DNA of 64,000 nucleotides from an uncultured Collinsella sp. (GTDB taxonomy: Bacteria; Actinomycetota; Coriobacteriia; Coriobacteriales; Coriobacteriaceae): the NCBI GenBank assembly GCA_959596505.1, contig CAUFWM010000002.1:19758-83757 (forward strand). Direction: 5' to 3'. Made by a program: the position numbers and the translations under genes. This document shows positions 1-9,370 of the stretch, one piece after another. How positions within the stretch are numbered: the first letter of the stretch is position 1; each line of letters starts with the position of its first letter. The notes beneath the pieces were generated by a model. That model did not search any database. It was not told where the DNA came from and worked only from the letters and a program-made list of their open reading frames with translations.

Positions 1-284
1 TTTCCGTTGCATTCTTTGATGATGAATGCCTCGTATCCGAGAATTTCTTCGACTTGCATGGCAAATGCCTGACATGACCCTTCGAGAAGACAGCCCGCTG
101 ATGTTAGGTGTTCCTCATCGTCGTCAATTTGAGCCAGGTGACCATCGAAGTCAATCTCTTTGAGATTCGCATAATTATTGTTATCGCAATAGAACCCCTT
201 GTGTAGTTCAGTCCCATGGACAGGACGGTATCTGCTTCGGTCAGTTTTTCCGGGTAGTGCTTTTGCAGTAGACTGGGTGCTCAT
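1..284 (-). CDS. Hypothetical protein, N-terminal 94 residues (cut by window start)
   Basis: An open frame runs on the minus strand from an ATG at 284 to the window edge with no stop. A GGAGAG ribosome site lies just upstream of that ATG. The visible protein is acidic in the middle (IDDDEE) and contains LEGSCQAFAMQVEEILGYE. I do not recognise the family. The GSCQAFA string faintly resembles the catalytic Cys region of papain-fold proteins, but that is weak and I assign no function. It is divergent from the wall hydrolase on the other strand, with 259 bases of AT-rich spacer between them that hold no other gene I can support. Confidence 0.6.
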   Translation of the reverse strand, partial: MSTQSTAKALPGKTDRSRYRPVHGTELHKGFYCDNNNYANLKEIDFDGHLAQIDDDEEHLTSAGCLLEGSCQAFAMQVEEILGYEAFIIKECNG

Positions 285-543
285 GGGCTCTCCGTTCGAT
301 TGTTATGTCATTCGTTATCATCTTTTCTTGCAAATTCTATGTTAATTACTTGCGAGGACATAAGTTACAGTAGCCTTTCGAATAATCATTTTTAGATAGT
401 GAGTCATGGACTGCTAGTTGTTGAGCTGCTGTGTTCCGCTGCTTTGCCAGTCATCATTGGATAGGAACTTGATGCACGGATTATCTTGGGTTCCACCTGC
501 CTTATAATTTCGAAAACATCACTTATTTCTGATGGGGGTTGGA

Positions 544-3330
544 ATGAAACGTCATCTGCAGCTACTCGCGGCATTCGTTGCGGTGTTATTTATTGGACTT
601 GATCCAATGATTGGGCCGGTTACTACTGCCTATGCAATCAATGAGGAGCTTGCGCAACAGGATTCGTCTGCTGACGTTGCGGATTCCGCGAACAATGCGG
701 GCTCAGCTGGCGCCTCCGACTCCTCTGTCTCAGTTGGGAGCTGGGACGAGTTTGACAATCTTGCAGAAGAAGAAATTGGTTCTTCCGTTGCATCGGATAG
801 GGGCGGCCACGTTTCGACAGACTCGTATCAGTATCTCTATATCGCTTACCCTCAACTGCCGGTCGGCGTTGATCAGGTGATTGCTTTTGCTACTCCAAAT
901 GATTCTGATGTCATTGTTGACGCAACGCTCAAACTTGAGTCGACGACCGGTCACACCTTCCTCGTTAAATCTTCAGCAGTTAATGCCAATACAGCCGCTT
1001 TCAAGTTCGGTAAGGATTATGCCGAGTGCGGATATGATTTGATTTCGATTTCCTATCATCTGCAAGGCGATGCCACAGAGCACGATATCGATTTGATGCA
1101 GTGCGGATATGCTTTCGACGTCGATGCTAATGCTGTTGTGGATGACGGCCTTGTTGAAAGCGGTTCCGATGCGTTCGTATATTATTCAGACGATTCTGGT
1201 AACGCGATTCAGGCTGCCTCAATTAGTGATGCACTTGTTGCTGCAAATGGGGAGCAATCGTTATCTCTTGCAAGTACCGGCGTCAACGGTGCTTATGTGA
1301 TTGCTCTTGATCCCGGGCACGGCGGTATGGATCCTGGTGCGCAGGGCAATGGTAAAAGTGAGGCCGACTTAACTTGGAAGATCGCGGTCGCTTGTAAGGC
1401 TAAGCTTGAGCGGTACGGCTTTAAAGTGGTTATGTCACGCGATCAATATGGCTCATATAGTGGCAACGACTTCCTGTACCGTGTTCAGCGCTGTGTGAGC
1501 CAGGGCGCTCAGGCATTTGTTAGTTTTCATATCAACTCAGGTGGATCCGGTGCGCACGGAGCTGAGGTGTATGCCCCCACGGCAAACGGTTCTGGCTATA
1601 CCCAGGCATCCGTTGAACTTGCTCAGAAAGTAATGAATAACTTACATGCTCTTGGCCTTAGCTATCGCGGAGTGTTTCAAATGGAGCTCGGTGATGAGTT
1701 CGCAGTTATTCGTTGTGCTCGCGAGCAGGGAATCCCCGGTATTTTGATTGAGCATGGCTTTATTTCTAATTCGGGTGATGTTTGGAATTACTTTAGCGAT
1801 GCCGGCTGCAAGCGTCTGGGTGAAGCGGATGCCGACGCGATCATCGCTCAATTCCCGCGCTCTAGTTGGATGGATTACTCCGCTGTATTTGATGCGGACT
1901 ATTACTTGAAGAATAATCCTGATGTTGCTAAATGGGCCAACAACGATAAGGACAAGGCCCTCCAACACTTCGTCAGCTGTGGCATGGCCGAGGGCCGCCG
2001 CGGCAACGAGGCGTTCGACGTCCAGAGCTACTACAACGAGTACCCCGACCTGAGGGCCGCCTTCGGCACCGACATCGTCAGGTACTACGAGCACTACGCG
2101 ACCTTCGGCAAGGGGGAGGGCCGCCACCCCTCCGGCTGCGCGTCGATCAAGGGCATGCGGACGTCCCTCGGCGGCACGGACTACTCTGCCGTCTACGACC
2201 CGGATTACTATCTCGAGCACAACGCTGACGTCAGGTCCTTCTATTCGAGGTCGGTCGGGTCGCTCGTCCTCCTCGATGACACGGGCGTCATCGGCCACTT
2301 CGTCAGCTGCGGCATGGCCGAGGGCCGCCGCGGCAACGAGGCGTTCGACGTCCAGAGCTACTACAACGAGTACCCCGACCTGAGGGCCGCCTTCGGCACC
2401 GACATCGTCAGGTACTACGAGCACTACGCGACCTTCGGCAAGGGGGAGGGCCGCCACCCCTCCGGCTGCGCGTCGATCAAGGGCATGCGGACGTCCCTCG
2501 GCGGCACGGACTACTCTGCCGTCTACGACCCGGATTACTATCTCGAGCACAACGCTGACGTCAGGTCCTTCTATTCGAGGTCGGTCGGGTCGCTCGTCCT
2601 CCTCGATGACACGGGCGTCATCGGCCACTTCGTCAGCTGCGGCATGGCCGAGGGCCGCCGCGGCAACGAGGCGTTCGACGTCCAGAGTTATAAAAATCGA
2701 TATATTGATTTACAAATTGCTTATGGAAATCGACTCGATTTGTATTATTTGCATTACCTTACTTTCGGATTTCATGAAGGCCGTTCCGGCGCTCCCTTTT
2801 CAAATGACGAGCTGATTATGGGAGTCTCTTTTGTAAAATATGATCAAATGGCAAGTTATTATCTGTCTAAGGTTGGCATGGGTGTTTACCCTTCTGATAT
2901 TTATAAAGATAAGGGCGCCGGCACCATTAATGAATTTTGTAAAACCTTGATAGCCGAAGCATCTTTTGAGGGAGTTCGTCCTGAAGTGCTTTTTGCGCAA
3001 GTTATGATTGAGACTGGGTGGCTTCGATTTGGAGGCAGTGTTTCCGCGGGGCAGTGTAATTTTGGAGGCTTGGGATCAACTGGAAGCGGTGTAGCTGGTG
3101 CTTCTTTTGATTCGGTGGGTATTGGTTTACGAGCCCAGACCCAGCATCTAAAAGCGTATGCATCAACGGATCCACTTCTTGGGGATTGCGTCGATCCAAG
3201 ATTTTCTATGGTTAAAAGGGGTTCAGCTCAATATTTAACACAGCTGAATGGGAAATGGGCTGTTCCCGGTAAAGGTTATGGTGAGCATATAACTTTAATT
3301 GCGAGAGAGCTGTCTTGTTATATTGGCTAG
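544..3330 (+). CDS. Secreted N-acetylmuramoyl-L-alanine amidase / glucosaminidase with DYYL repeats
   Basis: This 928-residue secreted protein should cut peptidoglycan twice, as an amidase and as an endo-beta-N-acetylglucosaminidase. I chose the ATG at 544 because it starts a clean signal peptide (MKRHLQLLAAFVAVLFIG); an in-frame ATG at 532 lacks a better ribosome site. After a low-complexity Ala/Ser/Asp stretch, an Amidase_3 domain spans about residues 255-425. It has DPGHGG (His259), Glu273, His329 in SFHINS, and Glu403 in LIEHGF, the usual zinc ligands and catalytic Glu. Residues about 443-745 are repeats built on DYYL and NPDV-type motifs. Residues about 770-928 match glucosaminidase domains (VLFAQVMIETGW). 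Its position beside glycan genes suggests a wall-remodelling role. Confidence 0.85.
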   Translation: MKRHLQLLAAFVAVLFIGLDPMIGPVTTAYAINEELAQQDSSADVADSANNAGSAGASDSSVSVGSWDEFDNLAEEEIGSSVASDRGGHVSTDSYQYLYIAYPQLPVGVDQVIAFATPNDSDVIVDATLKLESTTGHTFLVKSSAVNANTAAFKFGKDYAECGYDLISISYHLQGDATEHDIDLMQCGYAFDVDANAVVDDGLVESGSDAFVYYSDDSGNAIQAASISDALVAANGEQSLSLASTGVNGAYVIALDPGHGGMDPGAQGNGKSEADLTWKIAVACKAKLERYGFKVVMSRDQYGSYSGNDFLYRVQRCVSQGAQAFVSFHINSGGSGAHGAEVYAPTANGSGYTQASVELAQKVMNNLHALGLSYRGVFQMELGDEFAVIRCAREQGIPGILIEHGFISNSGDVWNYFSDAGCKRLGEADADAIIAQFPRSSWMDYSAVFDADYYLKNNPDVAKWANNDKDKALQHFVSCGMAEGRRGNEAFDVQSYYNEYPDLRAAFGTDIVRYYEHYATFGKGEGRHPSGCASIKGMRTSLGGTDYSAVYDPDYYLEHNADVRSFYSRSVGSLVLLDDTGVIGHFVSCGMAEGRRGNEAFDVQSYYNEYPDLRAAFGTDIVRYYEHYATFGKGEGRHPSGCASIKGMRTSLGGTDYSAVYDPDYYLEHNADVRSFYSRSVGSLVLLDDTGVIGHFVSCGMAEGRRGNEAFDVQSYKNRYIDLQIAYGNRLDLYYLHYLTFGFHEGRSGAPFSNDELIMGVSFVKYDQMASYYLSKVGMGVYPSDIYKDKGAGTINEFCKTLIAEASFEGVRPEVLFAQVMIETGWLRFGGSVSAGQCNFGGLGSTGSGVAGASFDSVGIGLRAQTQHLKAYASTDPLLGDCVDPRFSMVKRGSAQYLTQLNGKWAVPGKGYGEHITLIARELSCYIG
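1966..2687 (+). repeat. Tandem 330-bp direct repeat inside the wall hydrolase
   Basis: Two adjacent 330-base units (1966-2295 and 2296-2625) are almost identical; the only difference I noticed is T/C in the first CAGCTG(T/C). A third partial copy of about 62 bases follows (2626-2687) and then stops abruptly. Each unit encodes 110 residues starting HFVSCGMAEGRRGNEAF. The repeat block is strongly GC-rich at third codon positions, while the flanking coding sequence is AT-richer, which suggests recent amplification or gene conversion. Confidence 0.95.
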
Positions 3331-3350
3331 GTATTAATTGGAGTTTCGGA

Positions 3351-4802
3351 GTGTCATCTCGCAGTAAATTAGTAAAAAATATGGTGTGGAATACCACGTA
3401 TCAGGTTTTATCTTTACTAATTCCCTTACTTACCATTCCTTATGTGTCGCGTGTGCTTGGAACGGACGGTGTTGGAGTTTATTCATATACATACTCGATA
3501 GCAAACTACTTTGTATTGTTTGCCACGCTTGGAATGGCTCAATATGGAGTTCGAGAGATTGCTAAATGTGGTAATAACAGAGAGCGGAGATCCAAAGTAT
3601 TTTGCTCCGCTTGGGCCGCGCAAGTCTTAGTCTCTCTTCCGATTGTATGCGTATATATAGTTTATATAATTGCTTTCAGCAATAGAGATTATATTGTCAG
3701 CTCATTTTTATGGCTATTTTGGGTGGCGTCAAGCTCCCTTGATATTTCTTGGCTGTATTTCGGGGTTGAGGAGTTCGCTGTTCCAACCGTCAGAAGTGTT
3801 ATCACGAAATTAGTCGGTACCTGTATCATTTTTGTATTTTGTAGAACTTCTGACGATTTGTGGGCATACGTTTTGGGGATTTCGCTCCCCTTTTTCTTGA
3901 ATGCCCTCATGCTGTTCCCATTTTTAAATCGATATGTCGATTTCATTAGCTGTCCCTGGGCAGAGATTAAGCGACATTTTGTTCCGAATCTCAGGTTGTT
4001 TGCACCTGTAATCGCTATATCGCTCTATTCGTCTTTTGATAAGATTCTTTTAGGTTTGGTTTCTGGTATGAATGAGGCTGGACTGTTTGAATACAGCGAC
4101 AAAGTGGCAAGAATGCCCTTGGCAGTTGTTACTGCTTTGGGTACCGTGATGCTTCCTCATATGACTGAATCTATGAGTTGCTCAAGTAATGGGAAAGAGT
4201 CTGAATCTCTTCTCCAGAGCTCCTTTGAAATAATGCAGTTTATTTCTCTTGGACTTGCTTTTGGGATTGTTGCGGTTGCCAAGCCGATTGCTGATATCTA
4301 TTTTGGGCCAGGCTTTGGAAAGTGTTTCATTGTTCTTCCTATCGTAGCAATTATGATTCCAATCATTGCTGCAAGCAATGTCCTGGGTGTTCAATATATG
4401 TTGCCTAAGAACATGGATAAACAATATACTAAGTCCGTTGTTTTCGGAGCAATTGCAAATATATTACTGTGTTGTTTGTTATTAAAACCTTATGGCTCCA
4501 TTGGTGCTGGAATCGCCACTGTTCTCACGGAACTAACCGTCTTGTTTGTTCAGGGTTGTTACGTAAAAAAGCAGCTTAATTTATGCCGTATGGTTGTATG
4601 TGCGCTTCCCTATGTGATTATCGGTTTATTAATGCTCTTTTTGGTTGCAATTATTTCTCCTGTATTCATCACGTATTTGGGTTATTCGTGGGTCTATTTA
4701 TTCAGTCTGATACTCTTCGGCGCTTTCATTTATTTATCCTTTAGTGTTCTGTACTATAAAACAGTCCGTTTTCTTGTTATAGGGGATATTCGTGAACAAT
4801 AA
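3351..4802 (+). CDS. Wzx-type polysaccharide flippase (MATE/MOP superfamily)
   Basis: This 483-residue integral membrane protein should flip lipid-linked glycan units across the cytoplasmic membrane. About 12-14 hydrophobic segments are visible, and the N-terminus (NTTYQVLSLLIPLLTIPYVS, then RVLGTDGVGVYSY) is typical of polysaccharide biosynthesis C-terminal-domain flippases such as Wzx or RfbX. I start it at GTG 3351 because GGAG sits seven bases upstream; earlier in-frame codons have no ribosome site. It follows the hydrolase by 20 bases and overlaps the next gene by 11 bases, so translation is probably coupled. Codon use is AT-rich. The substrate cannot be read from sequence. Confidence 0.88.
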   Translation: MSSRSKLVKNMVWNTTYQVLSLLIPLLTIPYVSRVLGTDGVGVYSYTYSIANYFVLFATLGMAQYGVREIAKCGNNRERRSKVFCSAWAAQVLVSLPIVCVYIVYIIAFSNRDYIVSSFLWLFWVASSSLDISWLYFGVEEFAVPTVRSVITKLVGTCIIFVFCRTSDDLWAYVLGISLPFFLNALMLFPFLNRYVDFISCPWAEIKRHFVPNLRLFAPVIAISLYSSFDKILLGLVSGMNEAGLFEYSDKVARMPLAVVTALGTVMLPHMTESMSCSSNGKESESLLQSSFEIMQFISLGLAFGIVAVAKPIADIYFGPGFGKCFIVLPIVAIMIPIIAASNVLGVQYMLPKNMDKQYTKSVVFGAIANILLCCLLLKPYGSIGAGIATVLTELTVLFVQGCYVKKQLNLCRMVVCALPYVIIGLLMLFLVAIISPVFITYLGYSWVYLFSLILFGAFIYLSFSVLYYKTVRFLVIGDIREQ

Positions 4803-5586
4803 AATCTATGTCGTAACGCATAAACAGGCAGAGTTTCCCTGCGATCCGCTCTATTGCCCTATTCAGGTTGGTTTTGGAAATGAGCTTTTTTGGAACGATG
4901 CTCCAATAATTAGGGATAACAGCGGTGACAACATCTCTGCAAAAAACAGTACATTCTGTGAATTAACTGCCGTATATTGGTTATGGAAGAATATAGTTTC
5001 TGATGGTTTTATCGGCATTGAACATTACCGTAGGTACTTATCGACTAATCGATTTTCGAATAGCTATAAGTATTTTTTAAAGGAAGATGATGTTCTCTCT
5101 GCGCTAAGTTGTTGCGATTTCGTTTTGCCTGAGCAGTATATTTGGAAAAATAGAACTGTATTTTCAAATTATGCACTTAGTGTCGGTCATGAGACTGATT
5201 TAGGTGTTTTGCGAGACACGATATCTAATATATCGAAGGAGTATGTTGAAACATATGATGCTGTTCTAAATTCAGGATCAGCTTATTATTGCAATATGTT
5301 GATTTGTTCTAAGCAACTATTTGACTCGTACTGCGAATGGCTATTTAAGATTCTCTTTGAATTCGAGGATATTGTTGATCTTAGTGATTATTCAAAGTCA
5401 CAAAGACGTATTTTTGGGTATGTTTCAGAGATTTTATTGAATGTCTGGCTAATTAAAAATCAAAATACCGTCAAAACGTTTCCCATGATCAATACGGAGG
5501 AGCCAAGCGCATTAAAAGTATTGAGGCATATTAAGCAGGGGAAATATAATATGCCCTATACTCCTGATTGGTTAAAAACTAAATAA
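4792..5586 (+). CDS. DUF4422 glycosyltransferase-like protein
   Basis: The 264-residue product belongs to the DUF4422 family found in capsule and exopolysaccharide loci, where it is thought to act as a glycosyltransferase. The family hallmark is visible: NSTFCELTAVYWLWKN followed by GIEHYRRYL. The GTG start at 4792 has AGGGG six bases upstream and lies inside the end of the flippase gene. The gene ends 19 bases from the convergent minus-strand glycosyltransferase. A second, longer DUF4422 gene lies at 17794. The acceptor sugar is unknown. Confidence 0.8.
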   Translation: MNNKIYVVTHKQAEFPCDPLYCPIQVGFGNELFWNDAPIIRDNSGDNISAKNSTFCELTAVYWLWKNIVSDGFIGIEHYRRYLSTNRFSNSYKYFLKEDDVLSALSCCDFVLPEQYIWKNRTVFSNYALSVGHETDLGVLRDTISNISKEYVETYDAVLNSGSAYYCNMLICSKQLFDSYCEWLFKILFEFEDIVDLSDYSKSQRRIFGYVSEILLNVWLIKNQNTVKTFPMINTEEPSALKVLRHIKQGKYNMPYTPDWLKTK

Positions 5587-5605
5587 TTGCTCAATTTTTG
5601 AATCG

Positions 5606-6592
5606 TTATGAATCTATTTCAGAACCAGTTACTGATATTAAGATAAAGGTCACTAAGAGCCCAAGATTACCACGCAGGTCGTGTCTCCATACCCTTGCCT
5701 TATTTAAATTAATTGGTACTTGAATGGTGTTGCAGCTTTTTAATTGAATGTAGCTATCGAGATGAGTTATTTGTTTTTTACTTAACATGGAGCCATAAAC
5801 TTCTTTGAAAGACTCAGCCTGCTCAATAGTTTTAATCGTATCGGCTTTAAGCTTTTTAATCTGATGTATAGAATTCCATAAAGATTTTTCTTGTGCACCA
5901 AGAGTATTGTTTTCGTGTTGACGATAACAAATTGTTTGATTGTCTATGAAGCCGATACGTCCAAATGCAGATGCGATTAACGAACACCACCAATCATGCA
6001 TGCAAATGTAGCGATCATCATTCGTTAATTTGATCAGGTCTCTTAGACTGTCATTAATTAGCATAGTGCATCCAGTAACATTTGCCGTTGCAATATGAAA
6101 TTCGAAGGTTGAGGTGTTTGGATTAATACCTGAATACTTATAGAAAGAATCGGCAATGCGATTTAATTTACTGTCAACTACTCTTAAATCAGTATGAATG
6201 AGGATCGGGGTATCAGGGGACATCGCCTCTTCCTGTATCATAGCGCTGAGGCATGTGGTTATCTTATTTGAATCCCAGACGTCATCTTGATCGGAACACA
6301 TGACGTATTTGCTGGTAGTTATCTTTAATAGCGATAAGAAATGTGTGCCTGCATTACCGAAGGCTGAATCTTTTAATACAACCTTGATTCTATTATCTTT
6401 TGCAGCGTAGCGATTAATGATTTCTACGCTGTCATCATTTGAATTATCATCTGAAATGAGTAGTTGCCAGTTTTTATAATCCTGGTTGATAATCGATTCT
6501 ATTTGTTCTTTCAAATAGAGAGATCCGTTATAAACGGCCATTACGATCTGAACTTGGGGAGGATTTTGTATTTGCAACTTAAATTTTTCCAA
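5606..6592 (-). CDS. Family 2 glycosyltransferase
   Basis: This 328-residue GT-A fold transferase should add a sugar from a nucleotide donor to a growing glycan at the inner membrane face. The N-terminal block QIVMAVYNGSLYLKEQIESI, SDDNSNDDS and the acidic CSDQDDVWD are typical of rhamnosyltransferase-like GT2 enzymes. The start is uncertain: the first codon is TTG at 6592 and no strong ribosome site is visible for it or for nearby alternatives. It overlaps the upstream GT2 gene by 14 bases, so the two are probably co-translated. It is very AT-rich compared with the rml genes nearby. Confidence 0.85.
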   Translation of the reverse strand: MEKFKLQIQNPPQVQIVMAVYNGSLYLKEQIESIINQDYKNWQLLISDDNSNDDSVEIINRYAAKDNRIKVVLKDSAFGNAGTHFLSLLKITTSKYVMCSDQDDVWDSNKITTCLSAMIQEEAMSPDTPILIHTDLRVVDSKLNRIADSFYKYSGINPNTSTFEFHIATANVTGCTMLINDSLRDLIKLTNDDRYICMHDWWCSLIASAFGRIGFIDNQTICYRQHENNTLGAQEKSLWNSIHQIKKLKADTIKTIEQAESFKEVYGSMLSKKQITHLDSYIQLKSCNTIQVPINLNKARVWRHDLRGNLGLLVTFILISVTGSEIDS

Positions 6593-7505
6593 TCAAAAAT
6601 AGGAACCTGAGGCAAATTTCACTTATATATGTTGGTCTTAGTCGATGTGGAAACAACGCTTTTTTGAGCTGGCTGGGTATGCCTTTTGCTTCAGTGAACA
6701 GGTTTAGCGCTTCCAGTTCATCGCTAGTTAATTTATCGATAAAACAATACTTAAAATGTGAAAGTTTTTCTGCTTCACTTTGTGCCTTTGTGCCAAACAG
6801 CTCTTCTTTAATAAAATATTTGAATAAATCAATCATGTGGTTATCAGAAGCGGTTACCGCTGCGTCATGCCTGATATGCTTTGCTGTAGGTCTTTTATCG
6901 TAAACCAGTTGGCCTAGTGCGCAGGCACAGCGAATTATCCATCTGTCGTGCATTTCGTCGCCTGGATTAACATTTTTAATAAACTGGATAAATGCTTCAC
7001 GGTTAAATGCAATAGTGAAACCAAGTCCAAGTGTGTAAAACAAACTGTGATAAAAATCGCAGTTCTTAGTTTGGTCGGAAGAATAGCGGATGTGATTTAA
7101 ATTGGAGTCGCAATACTCAAAAGAAGAGAAGTACACCTTAGGAATATTATTGTGCTGTTCATTTAATAACTTGATTGCATACTCTATTTTTTGTTTCTCC
7201 CAGTAATCGTCCTGATCAGCATAGAAATAATAGCCATAAGTAGACGGAATCCTCCGCAAAATCTCATAGAAGCTGCCGGGAACTCCGAGATTTTGATTGT
7301 TGCTTTCTAGTAATGTGAAGTTATTTTTGTCTTTAATAAAAGACTTAATCAATTCAACGGTGCTATCCGTGGATCCGTCATCTCTGATAAATACATCTAT
7401 ATTGTTGTAGGACTGATTGCTAATCGAGGCTAGAGTCTCATTGATAAACTTAGCTCCGTTATAAGTTGGCAAAATGACGCAAGCCTTGTTCTTATCGGGA
7501 TTCAT
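6579..7505 (-). CDS. Family 2 glycosyltransferase
   Basis: This 308-residue protein begins NKACVILPTYNGAKFINETL and carries IRDDGSTDST and YADQDDYWEKQK, the nucleotide-sugar binding and DxD-like motifs of GT2 enzymes. A strong AAAGGAGG lies just upstream of the ATG at 7505. It sits between a GT8 gene and another GT2 gene on the minus strand, overlapping both by 14 bases. The three genes form a small operon opposite in direction to the flippase and rml genes, as if a block had been inserted or inverted. Donor and acceptor are unknown. Confidence 0.87.
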   Translation of the reverse strand: MNPDKNKACVILPTYNGAKFINETLASISNQSYNNIDVFIRDDGSTDSTVELIKSFIKDKNNFTLLESNNQNLGVPGSFYEILRRIPSTYGYYFYADQDDYWEKQKIEYAIKLLNEQHNNIPKVYFSSFEYCDSNLNHIRYSSDQTKNCDFYHSLFYTLGLGFTIAFNREAFIQFIKNVNPGDEMHDRWIIRCACALGQLVYDKRPTAKHIRHDAAVTASDNHMIDLFKYFIKEELFGTKAQSEAEKLSHFKYCFIDKLTSDELEALNLFTEAKGIPSQLKKALFPHRLRPTYISEICLRFLFLIGKI

Positions 7506-8478
7506 CTTGCCTCCTTTTCTTTGCTCGAACTTTCATGAAAAAAGGAATAAGCGAGGTGATGGCTTTGTATCTCGCGGAAGGAAAGGGCGAAGTAATTGTA
7601 TTGAACAAACGCCATGCCTTGTAGTAATGCTCCCAGCCATATTCGATTGGAGCTTTAGACCAAGGGGTTTGTCTAAGATAATAGAAATAGTCTGAAGAGA
7701 ATCGATGAGTGTTTCCAGCTCGCCAAGGACGATCTTCTCCGAGAAAATGAACAATAGCCGGATTCGCTCTGGCATGTTCGAATTCTATTTTGTTGCAGAA
7801 GTTTGGCATAAGTTTATTTAAATATTCAAAAGGATAGTAATCGAAAATATTTGAATAATTGTAAGAAATTGACATCACTTTGATGTCGTCCTTGAGATAG
7901 ACGTTTAAGGCATCCTGATCGTTTGCGAACAACTTATCTTTATTCTGTTTGCAGAAATTCAGTATTCCTTTCTCAATGTCGTTATCCCTCCATTTTTTCA
8001 AATTAAAGAGAACGACACCGGCATTGCAGTATGGATAGGAGGCAATGCCGAGGCTTGTTCTTCTATTTCTGTCTGCTGTGGGCTCCGGCGCCATGGCGAT
8101 AGTCTTTCCATCTAGGTCAGCTTGCCAGAACTCCCTTAAAGATGACCTGCAAATTGTGTCAGCATCTAAGTATATGACCCTTTCAATTTCATTTGGAAGA
8201 TAATTGTCTAGCAGGAGTCGTGCAAGGACAATCTCATTCCATCCCGTTGTGTCGAATTCAAATGCAATCCTGTCTTTAAAATCGCTGATGTCAATGATGA
8301 TTACATCGCATAGCTTATCTGAGAAAAAATCTGTTAAATAGTCAACATTTGCTTTACTTAAACCCATCGATAATATATAGAAATTCAATTGGATATTAGG
8401 GTTGTTTTGTTTTACCGATTGAATATTCGCGGCCAATTGAGGAACAAAATTGTTATCAATCGTATAAACGAGATTCAT
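7492..8478 (-). CDS. Family 8 glycosyltransferase
   Basis: The 328-residue product is a retaining GT8 enzyme of the type that transfers glucose or galactose in surface glycan assembly. Visible motifs are MNLVYTIDNNFVPQL at the N-terminus, YLDADTICRSS with the metal-binding DxD, YCNAGVVLFNLKKW, FANDQDALN and the C-terminal IVHFLGEDRPW, all in the expected order. A TTGGAG site precedes the ATG at 8478. It is the first gene of a three-gene minus-strand set of glycosyltransferases and is divergent from the GT2 gene at 8552. Confidence 0.9.
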   Translation of the reverse strand: MNLVYTIDNNFVPQLAANIQSVKQNNPNIQLNFYILSMGLSKANVDYLTDFFSDKLCDVIIIDISDFKDRIAFEFDTTGWNEIVLARLLLDNYLPNEIERVIYLDADTICRSSLREFWQADLDGKTIAMAPEPTADRNRRTSLGIASYPYCNAGVVLFNLKKWRDNDIEKGILNFCKQNKDKLFANDQDALNVYLKDDIKVMSISYNYSNIFDYYPFEYLNKLMPNFCNKIEFEHARANPAIVHFLGEDRPWRAGNTHRFSSDYFYYLRQTPWSKAPIEYGWEHYYKAWRLFNTITSPFPSARYKAITSLIPFFMKVRAKKRRQDESR

Positions 8479-8551
8479 CTAGTTATCTCCAATAACACTT
8501 GTATAGTTGTTCTAGAATATTTTACAGTTGTTAGACTTTCAGGGAGCGGAA

Positions 8552-9346
8552 TTGTATAGCAAATACAATCATACCTTTGTTGTTTGCGCGTATGGAAAAT
8601 CGCCTTATTTGATTGACTGCGTTGAATCACTTTTAAATCAATCCATACAATCTAATGTCATTATCTCGACAAGCACTCCTAACGATCTAATCGCTTCGGT
8701 TGCCGATCGTTACGGTTTGCCTTTATTTATCAATGAAGGTGCTGCGGGTATAGCTCATGACTGGAATTGCGCTGTCAATCATTGTCCAACTGAGCTAATT
8801 ACTATTGCGCATCAAGACGATGTTTACTCTTGCTCATATGTCGAAAGTATGCTCGAGCGAGTGAACCAGAGCCGCAAACCTTTGATTTTTTTTACGGATT
8901 ATGAGGAGCTTCGCGATGGCTCGGTCTGTTCTTCGAGTTTGCTCCTAAACATAAAAAGGATTTTATTGTTTCCCCTGAAAAGTAAACAATTATCTTCAAA
9001 AAAGTTCGTAAAACGCCTTTCTCTTTCTTTTGGGTCATCAATCTGTTGTCCATCGGTGACCTTAGTCCTGCCCAATTTAAAAACTCCGATTTTTAAGGAA
9101 GGCTTTAAATCGAATTTGGATTGGGAAGCATGGGAACAAATATCTCAACTGGATGGAGACTTCTGCTATTGTTCAGAAAAGCTCACAAGGCATAGAATAC
9201 ATTCTGGATCTGAAACGTCTGCACTTATTAAAGATAATACGCGCACTACAGAAGATTACTTGATGCTTCGAAAGTTTTGGCCAGATAAGATCGCGCGTCT
9301 AATCAATGTTTTATACTCGAAAGGCCAAAATAGTAATACTTTATAA
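8552..9346 (+). CDS. Family 2 glycosyltransferase
   Basis: This 264-residue protein has a GT-A N-terminus (YNHTFVVCAYGKSPYLIDCV) and an acidic IAHQDDVYS motif in the place of the DxD. It resembles GT2 enzymes that modify surface glycans. I place the start at TTG 8552 because AGGGAG lies five bases upstream; an earlier in-frame TTG at 8528 has no ribosome site. It is AT-rich and is followed 24 bases later by the very GC-rich rmlA, an abrupt change of composition. Confidence 0.8.
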   Translation: MYSKYNHTFVVCAYGKSPYLIDCVESLLNQSIQSNVIISTSTPNDLIASVADRYGLPLFINEGAAGIAHDWNCAVNHCPTELITIAHQDDVYSCSYVESMLERVNQSRKPLIFFTDYEELRDGSVCSSSLLLNIKRILLFPLKSKQLSSKKFVKRLSLSFGSSICCPSVTLVLPNLKTPIFKEGFKSNLDWEAWEQISQLDGDFCYCSEKLTRHRIHSGSETSALIKDNTRTTEDYLMLRKFWPDKIARLINVLYSKGQNSNTL

Positions 9347-9370
9347 AATTGTTCCAGCGGAGGTATTTAT

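Noticed and set aside
1966..2687. CRISPR-like array
   Set aside because: The repeats are 330 bp, contiguous and coding, without unique spacers.
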